Source: a bacterium
Lineage (GTDB): Bacteria; Patescibacteriota; Minisyncoccia; Phycocordibacterales; UBA12079
Length of the DNA stretch: 52,615 nt
Direction of reading: 5' to 3'
NCBI GenBank assembly: GCA_018401295.1
Contig: JAGYLJ010000005.1
Coordinates: 1 to 52,615, forward strand
Part shown: piece by piece, positions 21,983 to 31,222 of the stretch
How the letters are laid out: each line of letters begins with the position of its first letter
Numbering within the stretch: position 1 is the stretch's first letter
Notes under the pieces: generated by a model
The model's database searches: none
Seen by the model: the letters and a program-made list of their open reading frames with translations, nothing else
Told to the model about the DNA's origin: nothing
Made by a program: the position numbers and the translations under genes

Positions 21983-22459
21983 TTAGAGATCCAACATCCT
22001 AAACAAAGCCACTCCGGTAGCTACAGACACATTGAGAGATTCTTTTTGCCCCTGCATAGGAATTTCCGCAATGATATCACACTGTTTCAACAAACTTTCA
22101 GAAATACCTTCCACTTCATTACCCAAAATAAAAGCGGTAGAATTTTTAATTTTTACCTTTTTATAATCAACGGAATTTTTTACTTGTTCAATACCAATAA
22201 TAGTAATGCCTTCTTTTTGTAACTTCTCGATTATTTCCTCTGGTTGTGAAAAATATTCCCAAGCCACATGTTTTTCCGCCCCCAATGCTACTTTGGTTAT
22301 GGCAGACACTTCTCTCCCAAATCTATCAATAGGTGTGGGTGTATAACCAGTCAAAAAAATCTTGGAAATACCACAAGCATCCGCGGTTCTGAAAATAGAC
22401 CCGACATTATAGGTACTTCTAATATTATGTAAAATTAAAAAAGTCTTCATATCTTTCAT
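21983..22459 (-). CDS. SpoU/TrmH-family RNA 2'-O-methyltransferase
   Basis: A SPOUT-class enzyme that methylates ribose 2'-OH in tRNA or rRNA using S-adenosylmethionine. The three SpoU motifs are present: NIRSTYNVGSIFRTADA, FILGNEVEGIS, and IPMQGQKESLNVSVATGVAL. The 158-residue length means a bare catalytic domain without an RNA-binding extension, like TrmL or small TrmH types. The substrate is undetermined. It is divergent from the DoxX-like gene; TATTAT lies eight bases before the ATG. An in-frame ATG nine bases downstream is an alternative start. Confidence 0.87.
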   Translation of the reverse strand: MKDMKTFLILHNIRSTYNVGSIFRTADACGISKIFLTGYTPTPIDRFGREVSAITKVALGAEKHVAWEYFSQPEEIIEKLQKEGITIIGIEQVKNSVDYKKVKIKNSTAFILGNEVEGISESLLKQCDIIAEIPMQGQKESLNVSVATGVALFRMLDL

Positions 22460-22460
22460 A

Positions 22461-22478
22461 TTATGTTATAATACACTC
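22461..22478. promoter_or_regulatory. Divergent overlapping -10 boxes
   Basis: TATAAT at 22467-22472 is six bases before the plus-strand ATG at 22479. Its complement offers TATTAT about eight bases before the minus-strand ATG at 22459. The two divergent genes therefore appear to share one small promoter region, both with leaderless geometry. Confidence 0.5.
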
Positions 22479-22868
22479 ATGAATATACTAAATCCACTAC
22501 CAGATCTTCTTTCTTTTGCTTCTTTTGCTCCCCTTCTTCTACGTTTGGTCATTGGTTTTTATTTCTTAGAACAATTTTCCACTATAATCAATACTAAATA
22601 TATCAGTAAAGTTGATATAAAAATTAAGAGTATTTTTAAATATATTATTGGAATTAAAACTATAGCCACTATAGCTTTAATCATTGGATTTTATACACAA
22701 ATAGCTGTTTTAATTTTGATCACACTAACAATAATAGATATAATTTTGGAGAAAAAAGCGCATGAAATTAAAAAAACAAAGATACAACTTTACGCCTTTG
22801 TTCTAGTTATTTTACTTTCTCTCCTTTTCACAGGAGCAGGCTTCTTCTCAATAGATTTACCTCTTTAG
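22479..22868 (+). CDS. DoxX-like membrane protein
   Basis: A 129-residue protein with four membrane segments. The N-terminal FAPLLLRLVIGFYFLEQ resembles the DoxX family start (...RLxxGxxFLxxG), with further segments at about 50-70, 72-88 and 101-125. DoxX proteins are linked to oxidoreductase complexes and membrane redox, but function is mostly unknown. The match is weak because family glycines are partly replaced. It stands alone, upstream of tRNA-Lys. Confidence 0.65.
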   Translation: MNILNPLPDLLSFASFAPLLLRLVIGFYFLEQFSTIINTKYISKVDIKIKSIFKYIIGIKTIATIALIIGFYTQIAVLILITLTIIDIILEKKAHEIKKTKIQLYAFVLVILLSLLFTGAGFFSIDLPL

Positions 22869-22936
22869 CTTTCTCATAAACTGGACTTTTCTTCATTTTT
22901 TGTTATTATTTCTTTTGTATTTAAGTAAGTACTAAA

Positions 22937-23009
22937 CCGCTCGTAGCTCAGCCGGTAGAGCAGCAGCCTTTTAAGCTGACGGTCGCAGGTTCGATCCCTG
23001 CCGAGCGGA
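22937..23009 (+). tRNA. tRNA-Lys (anticodon TTT)
   Basis: Acceptor CCGCTCG/CGAGCGG, D arm GCTC-AGCCGGTA-GAGC, anticodon loop CTTTTAA (anticodon TTT), T arm GCAGG-TTCGATC-CCTGC. The discriminator is A, with no encoded CCA. It is followed by repeat cluster 4. Confidence 0.93.
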
Positions 23010-23530
23010 CATTTTTATTTATATCTTTGAGCGAAATAGCGAAGACGGTGGAGATGAAAGCGACGTCTAGGAGCTTTCATGGCTTTTAAGCTGACGGTCG
23101 CAGGTTTGATTTCTCATAAAAGCCAATTGCTTGGCTTTTATGAGAAATCAAAAAGCTTTTGAGATATTTTTGATCCTGAGCTTGCCGAAGGAGAAAAAAA
23201 TATCCAAAAGGTATACTGTTCTGTAAGAAAGATCCCTGCCGAGCGGACAAATGTAGCGAAGCGGAATTTGTCCGCTTGGAGAAAGCCAACTGCTTGGTTT
23301 TCGTCAGGGAGCGAAAGCCGGAATATGTTGCGACTAAAAGGAGCAACAATGAGGCGGGGATAAAAAAACAAACTGCTTTGTTTTTTATCCAATTTTTGCG
23401 AAGCAAAAAATTTCCCATAGCGAGCGAAGCGAGTTGGTAAATAGGAGGACGCAAAAACTTATGGTTTTGAAGCCCACAGGGCGAACAAAATCATTAGTGA
23501 TTTGTGTACGATCCATACTCACACATCTTA
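23010..23530 (+). repeat. tRNA-associated repeat cluster 4 (after tRNA-Lys)
   Basis: No gene is supported. A tRNA-Lys piece from the anticodon to the T loop (GGCTTTTAAGCTGACGGTCG onward) lies at 23081-23110. It is cut in the T loop by a perfect hairpin (23108-23149) and further sequence; the missing 3' end GATCCCTGCCGAGCGGAC resumes at 23231-23248. Hairpins with central AA(C/T)TGCTT are at 23108-23149, 23281-23302 and 23358-23390. The block 23303-23360 matches cluster 1 (about 3235-3285), and 23358-23450 matches the module in clusters 1 and 3. TGTACGATCCATACTCACAC near 23505 echoes the tRNA-Arg tail in cluster 1. Confidence 0.85.
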
Positions 23531-23573
23531 ACCCTAAAGCATTAACTTTAGGGTTTTAGTATTTTGTCTATGA

Positions 23574-23579
23574 TATAAT
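23574..23579 (+). promoter_or_regulatory. -10 box of the GNAT gene
   Basis: TATAAT ends ten bases before the ATG at 23590, giving a very short or absent leader. Confidence 0.5.
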
Positions 23580-23589
23580 TTTATTTACA

Positions 23590-24039
23590 ATGAAAAAATC
23601 AAATATAAAACTAGATGAATTTGATGAAAAATACCTTAAAAACCTCGACGATCATAAAAAAATCTTACTCACAGAAAAAGGAATTTATCATACCATCTTA
23701 CGTGATAATGAAAAGATTGGAATAGTCGGTTATATACCTGCAAAATCTCCTGACCACTCAGGCTTTGTTCAAATTGTAATCACCCCTAAACATAGGGGTG
23801 AAGGAATTGTTGAGGTTGCAGAGAATTTACTGGCACAAAAATATAATTTAAAGATTCTTTATGCCACAATTGAAAAAACCAATGTAACTTCAATTCGAGC
23901 CCACCAAAAAATAGGTTTTACTGCTCTGGATAACAAAAAATTAACTGATCTGAAAGAGAAAGGGCTCCTAAAAGGAAGTGAAGTTAGATTAGAAAAAACA
24001 TATATTCAAAACTACGATAAAAATAAAAATCTATCTTAG
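23590..24039 (+). CDS. GNAT-family N-acetyltransferase
   Basis: A 149-residue acetyl-CoA-dependent acyltransferase. The acetyl-CoA-binding strand-loop is FVQIVITPKHRGEGIVEVAE (R/Q-x-x-G-x-G variant RGEGI), followed by YATIEKTNVTSIRAHQKIGF, the usual motif B with the Asn/Ser-x-x-x-x-x-K-x-GF end. The substrate is unknown; protein or small-molecule amines are both possible. Its last nine bases overlap the end of convergent murD. Confidence 0.8.
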   Translation: MKKSNIKLDEFDEKYLKNLDDHKKILLTEKGIYHTILRDNEKIGIVGYIPAKSPDHSGFVQIVITPKHRGEGIVEVAENLLAQKYNLKILYATIEKTNVTSIRAHQKIGFTALDNKKLTDLKEKGLLKGSEVRLEKTYIQNYDKNKNLS

Positions 24040-25383
24040 ATTCTTAACCAACTTACAAAACTGGTCTCCTCGATCAAATTCATTCTTAAAATATTTTCCA
24101 AAAGAAGCAAAAGCAGGACTAAACAATAGAACACTCCCCTTTTTAGAATTATCCAAAGCTCTTTTTAAACAATCTTTTAAACCATCTTCTTCAAAACATT
24201 CTATTTTCTTATAAGACAATAGATCATCTTTTATTTCATCAGTCCCTTTCTCTTTAAACAAAACAACCCTTTGACATTTTTGTTTTATGATTCTAACTAA
24301 ATTTTTTGTATCTAAACCTTTACTACTCCCACCTGCAATCAAAATAATTTCCTTCTTTCCGAAAGAATTTAAAGCTGAGATAGTTGCCTCTGGCGAAGTA
24401 GCATTATTATCATTATAGATTTCAATCCCTTTATATTTTCTTAAAAACTGAAGCCTACCTTCCACAGAATCAAAATTCTCAACACTTTTTCTTATATTTT
24501 TTAAAGAAAGTCCAAAACTTAAAGTTACCGCAATGGCTAAAGCTATATTTTCTTTATTATGTTCACCTAACAATTTCAATTTCCAATTTTTTGGCAAAAC
24601 ATCTGTGTTAACCAAAAATTTTTGACAAAGACTTTTGTTTTTAAAATATTTTTTGATATTTTTTTCAGCTTGTTTAGTAAAAAAGAATAAATCTTCCTTT
24701 TTTTGATATTTAAAAATATTGGCTTTATCATCAAAGTATTTTTGACGATTATTTTTATAATAATTTAAATGATCGTCATAAAAGTTAGTAAAGACAGATG
24801 TTTGAGGACTAAGTTTGGCCTCACCAAAACCTTGTAACTGCCAAGAAGACAATTCCATGACCACAATATCTGCTTTTTTAACCTTTTCTAATAAAGGTAA
24901 GGTTGCCACTCCTTTAATATTTCCTCCTAAATAAACTTTGCGACCTAATTCTCGTTCATTGTCTTTTAAAATTTGAAAAATTAAAGTCGCCACAGTAGTT
25001 TTTCCACGAGTTCCTGTTACCCCAACAACCTCAACATCTGCTAATTTTGCGAACAAAGACTCATCCATCTCGATAGGAATTTTATTTTCTTTAGCCTTCT
25101 CCAAAAACTCAGATTTTAAAGGAATACCAGCTGATTTTAAAATCATATCTCTGTTTTCAAAATCTTTTAAACGATGTTCGCCCAAAACATATTTAATACT
25201 TTTATATTTTTTTAATTTATTTAAAGAAGTCTTCAGGTCATTCTCACTTTTCAGATCGGTAATGATTAAACTAGCCTTATTTTTAGACAAAAAAACAGAG
25301 TCACCTAACCCTCTCCCTAATAAACCCAAACCCATTAAAGTAATCTTTTTATTTTCAAAATATTTTTTATAAGATATTCTCAT
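24031..25383 (-). CDS. murD: UDP-N-acetylmuramoyl-L-alanine--D-glutamate ligase
   Basis: MurD adds D-glutamate to UDP-MurNAc-L-Ala in the cytoplasm. The 450-residue protein has an N-terminal Rossmann-like domain (KITLMGLGLLGRGLGDSVF), the ATP site GVTGTRGKTTVATLIFQIL, ELSSWQLQGFG (typical of MurD), NFYDDHLNYY, and the C-terminal domain with GRLQFLRKYKGIEIYNDNNA followed by TSPEAT. It begins seven bases after murC in a holA-murC-murD run. No Shine-Dalgarno is seen. Confidence 0.92.
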   Translation of the reverse strand: MRISYKKYFENKKITLMGLGLLGRGLGDSVFLSKNKASLIITDLKSENDLKTSLNKLKKYKSIKYVLGEHRLKDFENRDMILKSAGIPLKSEFLEKAKENKIPIEMDESLFAKLADVEVVGVTGTRGKTTVATLIFQILKDNERELGRKVYLGGNIKGVATLPLLEKVKKADIVVMELSSWQLQGFGEAKLSPQTSVFTNFYDDHLNYYKNNRQKYFDDKANIFKYQKKEDLFFFTKQAEKNIKKYFKNKSLCQKFLVNTDVLPKNWKLKLLGEHNKENIALAIAVTLSFGLSLKNIRKSVENFDSVEGRLQFLRKYKGIEIYNDNNATSPEATISALNSFGKKEIILIAGGSSKGLDTKNLVRIIKQKCQRVVLFKEKGTDEIKDDLLSYKKIECFEEDGLKDCLKRALDNSKKGSVLLFSPAFASFGKYFKNEFDRGDQFCKLVKNLR

Positions 25384-25390
25384 AATAATT

Positions 25391-26680
25391 TTAATTTTCT
25401 AAAAACATATCCCCAACTTTCCATACGTCCCCTGCCCCCATGGTTATTACTATATCTTTATCTTTTATATTATTAATTCTTTCTACGGCTAAATTAAAAT
25501 TAGAAGCAAATACCACGTTCCTATTGTACTTTTTTATTTCTTCCACTAACATTTCAGAGTTAATACTTTCATCAAAACTCTCACGAGCTGCATAAATCGG
25601 CAAAATAATTACTTCGTCAACATCACCGAAACTTTGGGAAAATTCTTTTAAAAATATCTTCGTCCTACTATATAAATGAGGTTGGAAAACAACAACAATC
25701 TTTTTACTAGGAAAAAAATCTCTAAAACCCTTCAAGGTAATAGAAACTTCTGTAGGGTTGTGAGCATAATCATCATAAACTTTGATGCCTTCATTAATTT
25801 CTCCTTTATACTCTGATCTCCTCCAGGTTCCCTCAAAGCTATTTAAAGAATCTAGAGCCTGACGCCTCTCTATATTTAAAATTTCAGCCAAAGCTAAAAC
25901 GCTCTGGGCATTAACAATATTATGTTCTCCAGGGATTTTTAGTCCCAAACCTTCTCTTAAAATATTTTTATAATCAACTACACGGCATTTCGCCAAAGCC
26001 ACAACAGGTTCAAGATTTTTATGTTTAACATCACAAATTAAATAATCACCTTCTGACATTTTGGAAACAAGTTCATTAAAAGCACTTTGGATATCAACTA
26101 AATCTTTATAATAATCTAAATGATCTAAATCAATATTAGTAATAATTAAAATATGAGGTTTAAAATTCAAAAAGGACCTTTTGTATTCACAAGCTTCAAT
26201 AATTAAATACTCTCCTTGCCCAGAAATATAATTAGTCCCAGTTTCCTTAAGTAAAGAACCAACCACCACTGTGGGGTCAAAATTTGCTTCAATTAAGACT
26301 TTAGCCGTCATGGCTGTAGTAGTTGTCTTCCCATGAGTTCCTGACACAGCTATTAAAGAATAATTCTGAGAAAACAAACCTAAAGCTTGTGGATAAGACA
26401 ATGTAGTAATTCCTAATCTTTTAGCTTCAAGTATTTCTGGGTTAGATTCGTTTATAGCAGGGCTATAAACGATTAAATCAATATCCTTGGCTACATTAGC
26501 CGATTGATGACCGATAAAAATCGTAACCCCTAAATCCTTCAAACTCTGAGTTATTTTAGATTCAGACATATCAGAACCACTCACTTGCTTTTTACCGTCT
26601 AAAAACATTCGTGCCAAAGCAGAAACTCCAATTCCGCCAACCCCAACTAAGTGTATTTTCTTCAAATCTTTTAAATCCAT
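25391..26680 (-). CDS. murC: UDP-N-acetylmuramate--L-alanine ligase
   Basis: MurC adds L-alanine to UDP-MurNAc, the first peptide step. Visible are KKIHLVGVGGIGVSALARMF (UDP-binding start), AVSGTHGKTTTTAMTAKVL (ATP site), EACEYKRSFL, TNIDLDHLDYY, EGTWRRSEYKGE and VYDDYAHNPTEV, then FQPHLYSRTK. Length 429 is slightly short for MurC (usually 450-490). It lies between holA and murD on the same strand with one- and seven-base gaps. Confidence 0.92.
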   Translation of the reverse strand: MDLKDLKKIHLVGVGGIGVSALARMFLDGKKQVSGSDMSESKITQSLKDLGVTIFIGHQSANVAKDIDLIVYSPAINESNPEILEAKRLGITTLSYPQALGLFSQNYSLIAVSGTHGKTTTTAMTAKVLIEANFDPTVVVGSLLKETGTNYISGQGEYLIIEACEYKRSFLNFKPHILIITNIDLDHLDYYKDLVDIQSAFNELVSKMSEGDYLICDVKHKNLEPVVALAKCRVVDYKNILREGLGLKIPGEHNIVNAQSVLALAEILNIERRQALDSLNSFEGTWRRSEYKGEINEGIKVYDDYAHNPTEVSITLKGFRDFFPSKKIVVVFQPHLYSRTKIFLKEFSQSFGDVDEVIILPIYAARESFDESINSEMLVEEIKKYNRNVVFASNFNLAVERINNIKDKDIVITMGAGDVWKVGDMFLEN

Positions 26681-26681
26681 A

Positions 26682-27431
26682 TTACAATTCTAAGATAAAT
26701 TTTTCTAAAGCTAAATCAAATTCTAAACCCCCACGACGAGCATCATGGTAAATAGAAACTAAGCTTGAACTCATATTTTCCAATTCATCTTTAGAATATT
26801 TTCTCAAATAACCTCTTGCCTTATTAAAAACAAAAGGTTTCAAACCTGATTCTGCCACATTTTTTGATTTTAGAACCTGAAACATTGTTTTCAGCTGCCA
26901 AAACAAAATACCACTCACTTCTTCTGTTGGAATATCTTTTGCTTTTGTTTTTTGATACAAGACCCATAAATCTTTTTTATTGCGATTTCCAAAACAGGTA
27001 GCTAAATCAAAAATATTAAATTCGCTTGGATTAAAACTACTGCTGTTTGTAGAAAAATCTCTCCCAACATTTTTCTTTAAAGGAAATTCCTGTACCTTGG
27101 CAGAATATTTTTCTATTTTTTTTAAAAAAGGACTCTTAATTTTAGTTTCAATAAAAATAAAAATATTTTCTGATTTTTCTAAATCTTCCAATTTATCTAA
27201 TAAAAATTTAGAAATGGTTAAATCTTCAAATAAACCGTCCATTTGAACAATATATTTTTTTTCAAATAGGCCTTGGCTCTCTATAAATTCTTCTAATTTA
27301 ATTTCTATAAAACTATCACTATCCAACTTAAAAAAACCAGCGTTAGGTTTTTTTAAAAACAAAGATTCTAGAAGAGATTTTAATTTTCCTCTTGATTTAT
27401 TGGTATCTTCTCCATATAAAAAATAAATCAT
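26682..27431 (-). CDS. holA: DNA polymerase III delta subunit-like protein (HolA)
   Basis: Delta opens the sliding clamp in the clamp loader. The 249-residue protein starts MIYFLYGEDTNKSRGKLKSL, the usual HolA opening (FLYGED), followed by a diverged AAA+-like middle (ENIFIFIETKIKSPFLKKIE) and a helical C-terminal domain with LFWQLKTMFQVLKSK...FVFNKARGYLRKYSKDELEN. It is shorter than E. coli HolA (343). The frame is open upstream to 27488, but ATG 27431 matches the family start. It begins the run with murC and murD. Confidence 0.78.
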   Translation of the reverse strand: MIYFLYGEDTNKSRGKLKSLLESLFLKKPNAGFFKLDSDSFIEIKLEEFIESQGLFEKKYIVQMDGLFEDLTISKFLLDKLEDLEKSENIFIFIETKIKSPFLKKIEKYSAKVQEFPLKKNVGRDFSTNSSSFNPSEFNIFDLATCFGNRNKKDLWVLYQKTKAKDIPTEEVSGILFWQLKTMFQVLKSKNVAESGLKPFVFNKARGYLRKYSKDELENMSSSLVSIYHDARRGGLEFDLALEKFILEL

Positions 27432-27503
27432 CAAAATTAAGTATAAAGTCAAAAACCTATAAAGTCTACAAAGACTAAAAAACCCCAAAATAAACTCTTC
27501 TCA

Positions 27504-27534
27504 TAAACGGAGAGGTTAAACCTCTCCGTTTTTA
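27504..27534. terminator. Terminator-like hairpin
   Basis: AAACGGAGAGGTTTAACCTCTCCGTTT in minus-strand reading forms an 11-bp stem with T-run. It lies between the 27.6-kb gene and holA and terminates the former. Confidence 0.75.
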
Positions 27535-27563
27535 CTTTCGACTTTATAGACTTTTGAATAATT

Positions 27564-28088
27564 TTATTCTCTCTCTGAATAACGATTAAAACATTCAGTT
27601 TTATCAACTTGGATCTTTAGCCTATCTTTTTGTTTATATGGTTCTATTTGTCTATTACACTCTTCATTATTAAATAATTTTTCCCCGTTAAGACCCAAGT
27701 CTATATTTATACATTGCACCAACACATCATTATAATGTTTTTGTAGTTGAGTCCATTCATCCTCAGCTTTTGCTAAACAAATATCTAACAGGTCCCGATT
27801 AAGAGAGCTACCTAGTCTTACTTTGTTATCATCCTTATTTAGAGTTGTTGTTAATTCACTTATTTTTTCTTTATTTTGATTTAATAAAGCAACATTCTCT
27901 TCATCGTTTAGCTTAATATCAACAAACAAACCTTTTATAAAATCAACCATGGTCTGAAAGCTAGAATCTTGATTAACACTTTCTAAATTTTCAGCCCTTG
28001 TAATTGAAGCATAATAAACAGTTGCCATAATTAGCACAACCACGAATGATCCAATAACCGGCCATTTTAATTTTTTTTTGTATTCCAT
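27564..28088 (-). CDS. Membrane-anchored hypothetical protein
   Basis: A 174-residue protein with one N-terminal membrane segment (about 10-28) and a helical extracytoplasmic part. Cysteines at LLDICLAKAEDEW, VQCINIDLGL, NEECNRQIE and KTECFNRYSE fit a disulfide-stabilised four-cysteine domain. Similar anchored proteins with ICLA(E/K)AE...EC...C...(E/K)C occur widely in CPR genomes without known function. A terminator separates it from holA. No catalytic motif is seen. Confidence 0.65.
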   Translation of the reverse strand: MEYKKKLKWPVIGSFVVVLIMATVYYASITRAENLESVNQDSSFQTMVDFIKGLFVDIKLNDEENVALLNQNKEKISELTTTLNKDDNKVRLGSSLNRDLLDICLAKAEDEWTQLQKHYNDVLVQCINIDLGLNGEKLFNNEECNRQIEPYKQKDRLKIQVDKTECFNRYSERE

Positions 28089-28290
28089 AATAAAAACATG
28101 TACCCCAACTGTGCTGGAGAAATATAATTGATTTTTTTAAAATTTTATTTGGTAAAAATAATTTAAATTTATAAATTTATATTATTTTCACCTGGTAAGT
28201 TTAGTCCCTATGTTAAGACACAACTAATCTAGTATTTTATAGAAAAAAATATTTTTGTCCACTTACCACAATAAAATATTTAATGTGTAA

Positions 28291-30690
28291 TTAAAAAATG
28301 TCAGTTAAATTGTTCCAGTTCTCTCCTTTTTTAACATTGACTCCAAAAATAATACCTTTAGTTTTTTGGAGAGGTAAGATAGTTTCCATAATTTCTTTTA
28401 TTTTTAAAATGTATTTCTCTTCAACATCTTTTTTTACTTCAAAAATCAACTCGTCATGCACTTGTAAAAGCATTTTGATTTTTTCTTCTAATTTATTTTG
28501 GATAATATATTTATCTATACGTACCATGGCTATCTTCAAGATATCAGCACTGGTTCCTTGCACGGGGAAATTAACAGCCATCCTCTCCGCCATAGCTCTA
28601 ATAAAGGGTATTTTGGACTTAATGCCTTCAAAATATCTCAATCTACCAAAAAAAGTTCTCATGTATCCATCTACTAACACCTGTCTTTTAACACCTTCTA
28701 AATAATCAGCAACAATCCTAAAAGTCTCAAAATATTGATTATAGAATTCCTGGGCTTCCTTACGAGTTATTTTTTCAACTCCATCAGAAGCATCCTCCAT
28801 ATTCTGTCTCAAAGAGTTAACCCCCATTCCATAAATCATTCCGAAGTTTACAATTTTGGCTTTCCTCCTCATTGATCTGTTAACTTTTTCAAGAGGCACA
28901 CCAAAAATTTTAGAAGCCACCGCTGAGTGAACATCGTCACCGTTCTTAAAAATCTCTATAAGATTTTTATCACCAGACAACATCGCGATAACCCTTAACT
29001 CTACTTGAGAATAATCAAAAGCTACCAAATCAAAACCTTGTGAAGCCTCAAAAACTTCTCTTATCTTTCTTCCGTGTTCAGTCCGAGTAGGAATATTTTG
29101 CATATTTGGATTATTAGAAGAAAGACGACCCGTGGTTGTGCCTGTTTGTAAAAAGGTAGCGTGAATATAATTATTTTTATCAACTAACTCTGGTAAATTA
29201 TCTATGTATGTAGAAAGAAGTTTTTGTAACTCCCTGTATTTTAAAATCTCTTCAACGACAGGATGAAGCCCTAGCATTTTTTTTAATTCCGACTCCTTTG
29301 TTGATTGTTTCCCTGTTGATGTTTTTCTTTGCCCTTTAACTTTTAAATCTAGTTTTTCAAATAAAAATTCAGCTAATTGCTTAGGTGAATTAATATTAAA
29401 TTCACCCTCAGAATATTTCCAGATTTTTTTCTCTAATTTATTTAATTCCTTGTGATATTCTATAGAAATCTTCTTTAAATTTTCAATATTTAATTTAATA
29501 CCAGCTTTACTCATCCTTTTTATGACAGGAATTAGAGATATCTCTATCTTATTTAAAACGAACTCTAATCCTTTAACTTTGATTTCATTCAAAATATATT
29601 GCTTAGCTTCCTGAAAAGTTTTTTTACCACTAAACAAGAACAAATCCTCCTTGGTTGGTTTGGTAATATTTGAATCTAACAACCAGAGAGCAATTAAAAC
29701 TTCCTGTAATTCATCTTCGTCTATAACTTCATCAGGTTTGGTTTCTTCTACTAAGACTTCACCTTCATTTTTATTATCAAAAAAATCACGAACTCTTTGG
29801 GTCAAAGTCCTAAAACCAAATTCTTGAAACAACGAAATTATTTCTTCTTTATTCACCCCTTCCCTCCAAGACTGCTTCGGTAAAGAAAAATTAACAGGAA
29901 CATCCAGCCGAATTGTCGCTAACTCTTTGGAAAAAATAGCCTCTTCCTCATTATTTTTTAATAAATTTAAAATTCTAGGGGTTATTCCTTTGTCTAATAA
30001 AGATTCTTCGTCTTCCCTTATTTGTTTGTAAATATCCTCAATACTCCCAAAACTTTGGATTAAAATAGTAGCTGTTTTTTCACCAATTCCTTTTACCCCA
30101 ATAATATTATCAGAGGGGTCACCTCTTAAGCCTTTATAATCAACCAAAAGTCTAGGTTTGAAACCAAAACGATCAATTACCGCTTTTTCATTATACAAAA
30201 TAGTATCGTTAATTCCCCTTTTGAGGGTATAAACACGAACCTTATCATCATTAACTAACTGCATAGTATCCATATCACCTGATGCAATAATAATATCAAT
30301 ATCTTCATCTTTTAATTGTTCAACAATAGTTCCTAAAACATCATCAGCTTCAAACCCTGATTTTTCATAAACAGGCACGTTAAAAACCCTGAACAAATCC
30401 CGAGATCGATCAATTTGTTTTATTAAATTTTCATCAGGTTTTTGACGACCAGCTTTATAATCATCGTAAATTTTATGACGATAGGTTTGTTCAGGTAAAT
30501 CATAACAAGCCACCATATAATCTGGCTTTAAATCTTTTAAAATTTTTAACAACATAGCAGAAATACCATACAAAGCTCCTGTTGGTTCTCCTTTTTGGGA
30601 AGAAAAATCAGGTAAAGCATGGTAAGCCCTATGAATAATTGCATAAGCATCGAGTAGAACTAACCTTTTATTTTTATCTTGTTTTTTCAT
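28291..30690 (-). CDS. polA: DNA polymerase I
   Basis: A repair and gap-filling polymerase of 799 residues. Residues 1-290 form the 5' flap exonuclease (RLVLLDAYAIIHRAYHALPD, FEADDVLGTIVEQL, ASGDMDTMQLV, IIGVKGIGEKTATILIQ). The polymerase domain has motif A DYSQVELRVIAMLSGD, motif B RRKAKIVNFGMIYGM and motif C LQVHDELIFEV. Between them the 3'-5' exonuclease domain is reduced to about 100 residues without DEDD residues, so no proofreading is expected. Start chosen at ATG 30690; earlier in-frame ATGs at 30714 and 30741 lie deeper in tsaE. The gene overlaps tsaE by 17 bases. Confidence 0.93.
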   Translation of the reverse strand: MKKQDKNKRLVLLDAYAIIHRAYHALPDFSSQKGEPTGALYGISAMLLKILKDLKPDYMVACYDLPEQTYRHKIYDDYKAGRQKPDENLIKQIDRSRDLFRVFNVPVYEKSGFEADDVLGTIVEQLKDEDIDIIIASGDMDTMQLVNDDKVRVYTLKRGINDTILYNEKAVIDRFGFKPRLLVDYKGLRGDPSDNIIGVKGIGEKTATILIQSFGSIEDIYKQIREDEESLLDKGITPRILNLLKNNEEEAIFSKELATIRLDVPVNFSLPKQSWREGVNKEEIISLFQEFGFRTLTQRVRDFFDNKNEGEVLVEETKPDEVIDEDELQEVLIALWLLDSNITKPTKEDLFLFSGKKTFQEAKQYILNEIKVKGLEFVLNKIEISLIPVIKRMSKAGIKLNIENLKKISIEYHKELNKLEKKIWKYSEGEFNINSPKQLAEFLFEKLDLKVKGQRKTSTGKQSTKESELKKMLGLHPVVEEILKYRELQKLLSTYIDNLPELVDKNNYIHATFLQTGTTTGRLSSNNPNMQNIPTRTEHGRKIREVFEASQGFDLVAFDYSQVELRVIAMLSGDKNLIEIFKNGDDVHSAVASKIFGVPLEKVNRSMRRKAKIVNFGMIYGMGVNSLRQNMEDASDGVEKITRKEAQEFYNQYFETFRIVADYLEGVKRQVLVDGYMRTFFGRLRYFEGIKSKIPFIRAMAERMAVNFPVQGTSADILKIAMVRIDKYIIQNKLEEKIKMLLQVHDELIFEVKKDVEEKYILKIKEIMETILPLQKTKGIIFGVNVKKGENWNNLTDIF

Positions 30691-31123
30691 AAGAAATTTC
30701 TCTCGTTTCTTCATTAATAAATTTAAAATATATTTTTTCAATATCCATTATTAAAATATCAGCAACTTTTTCTGGCCATTCAATAAAAATAATATTTTTT
30801 GAATCATTAACTATTTCTTCCCAACCAAGAGTTAACAATTCTTTCCCACTCCCCAATCGGTAAGCATCAATATGAATTAAATTTTTAAAATCAAATCCAT
30901 GTAAACCGACCCCATATCTTTTTTGAATCACAAAAGTTGGACTGGTAATATGGTTTTCTATCTTCAAAACTTTGGCGACACTTTGAACAAAAGTTGTTTT
31001 CCCTGAACCTAGATCACCAAATAAACCGACTATAACAGCCTTGTTCTTTTTTGGTTTAAGTTCCTTAATAAAAAAAGCTGAAAAAGCCATCATTTCTTCT
31101 AAGTTATTAATCATCTTTTCCAT
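30674..31123 (-). CDS. tsaE: tRNA threonylcarbamoyladenosine biosynthesis ATPase TsaE
   Basis: TsaE works with TsaB and TsaD in making t6A37 on ANN-decoding tRNAs. The 149-residue protein has Walker A GLFGDLGSGKTTFVQSVA, the SPTF motif (ENHITSPTFVIQKRY), LIHIDAYRLGSG and IIFIEWPEKV, all typical. tsaB and tsaD are not in the window. It is first in a two-gene run with polA. An in-frame ATG nine bases in is an alternative start. TACTAT lies six bases upstream, again with leaderless geometry. Confidence 0.92.
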   Translation of the reverse strand: MEKMINNLEEMMAFSAFFIKELKPKKNKAVIVGLFGDLGSGKTTFVQSVAKVLKIENHITSPTFVIQKRYGVGLHGFDFKNLIHIDAYRLGSGKELLTLGWEEIVNDSKNIIFIEWPEKVADILIMDIEKIYFKFINEETREISYEKTR

Positions 31124-31210
31124 GATAAAATAGTAACATATTTGAGCAGTTATTGGGACAATTTTTATAATTTCCCCAATTGACTACTTAATACTTAACA
31201 AGTAATACTG

Positions 31211-31216
31211 TATAAT
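31211..31216 (+). promoter_or_regulatory. -10 box of the pilB-like gene
   Basis: TATAAT ends six bases before the ATG at 31223, so the mRNA should begin at or next to the start codon. Confidence 0.6.
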
Positions 31217-31222
31217 ATATTT

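Noticed and set aside
28298-28705. Plus-strand ORF of 135 codons
   Set aside because: It is antisense to the strongly conserved polymerase domain of polA.
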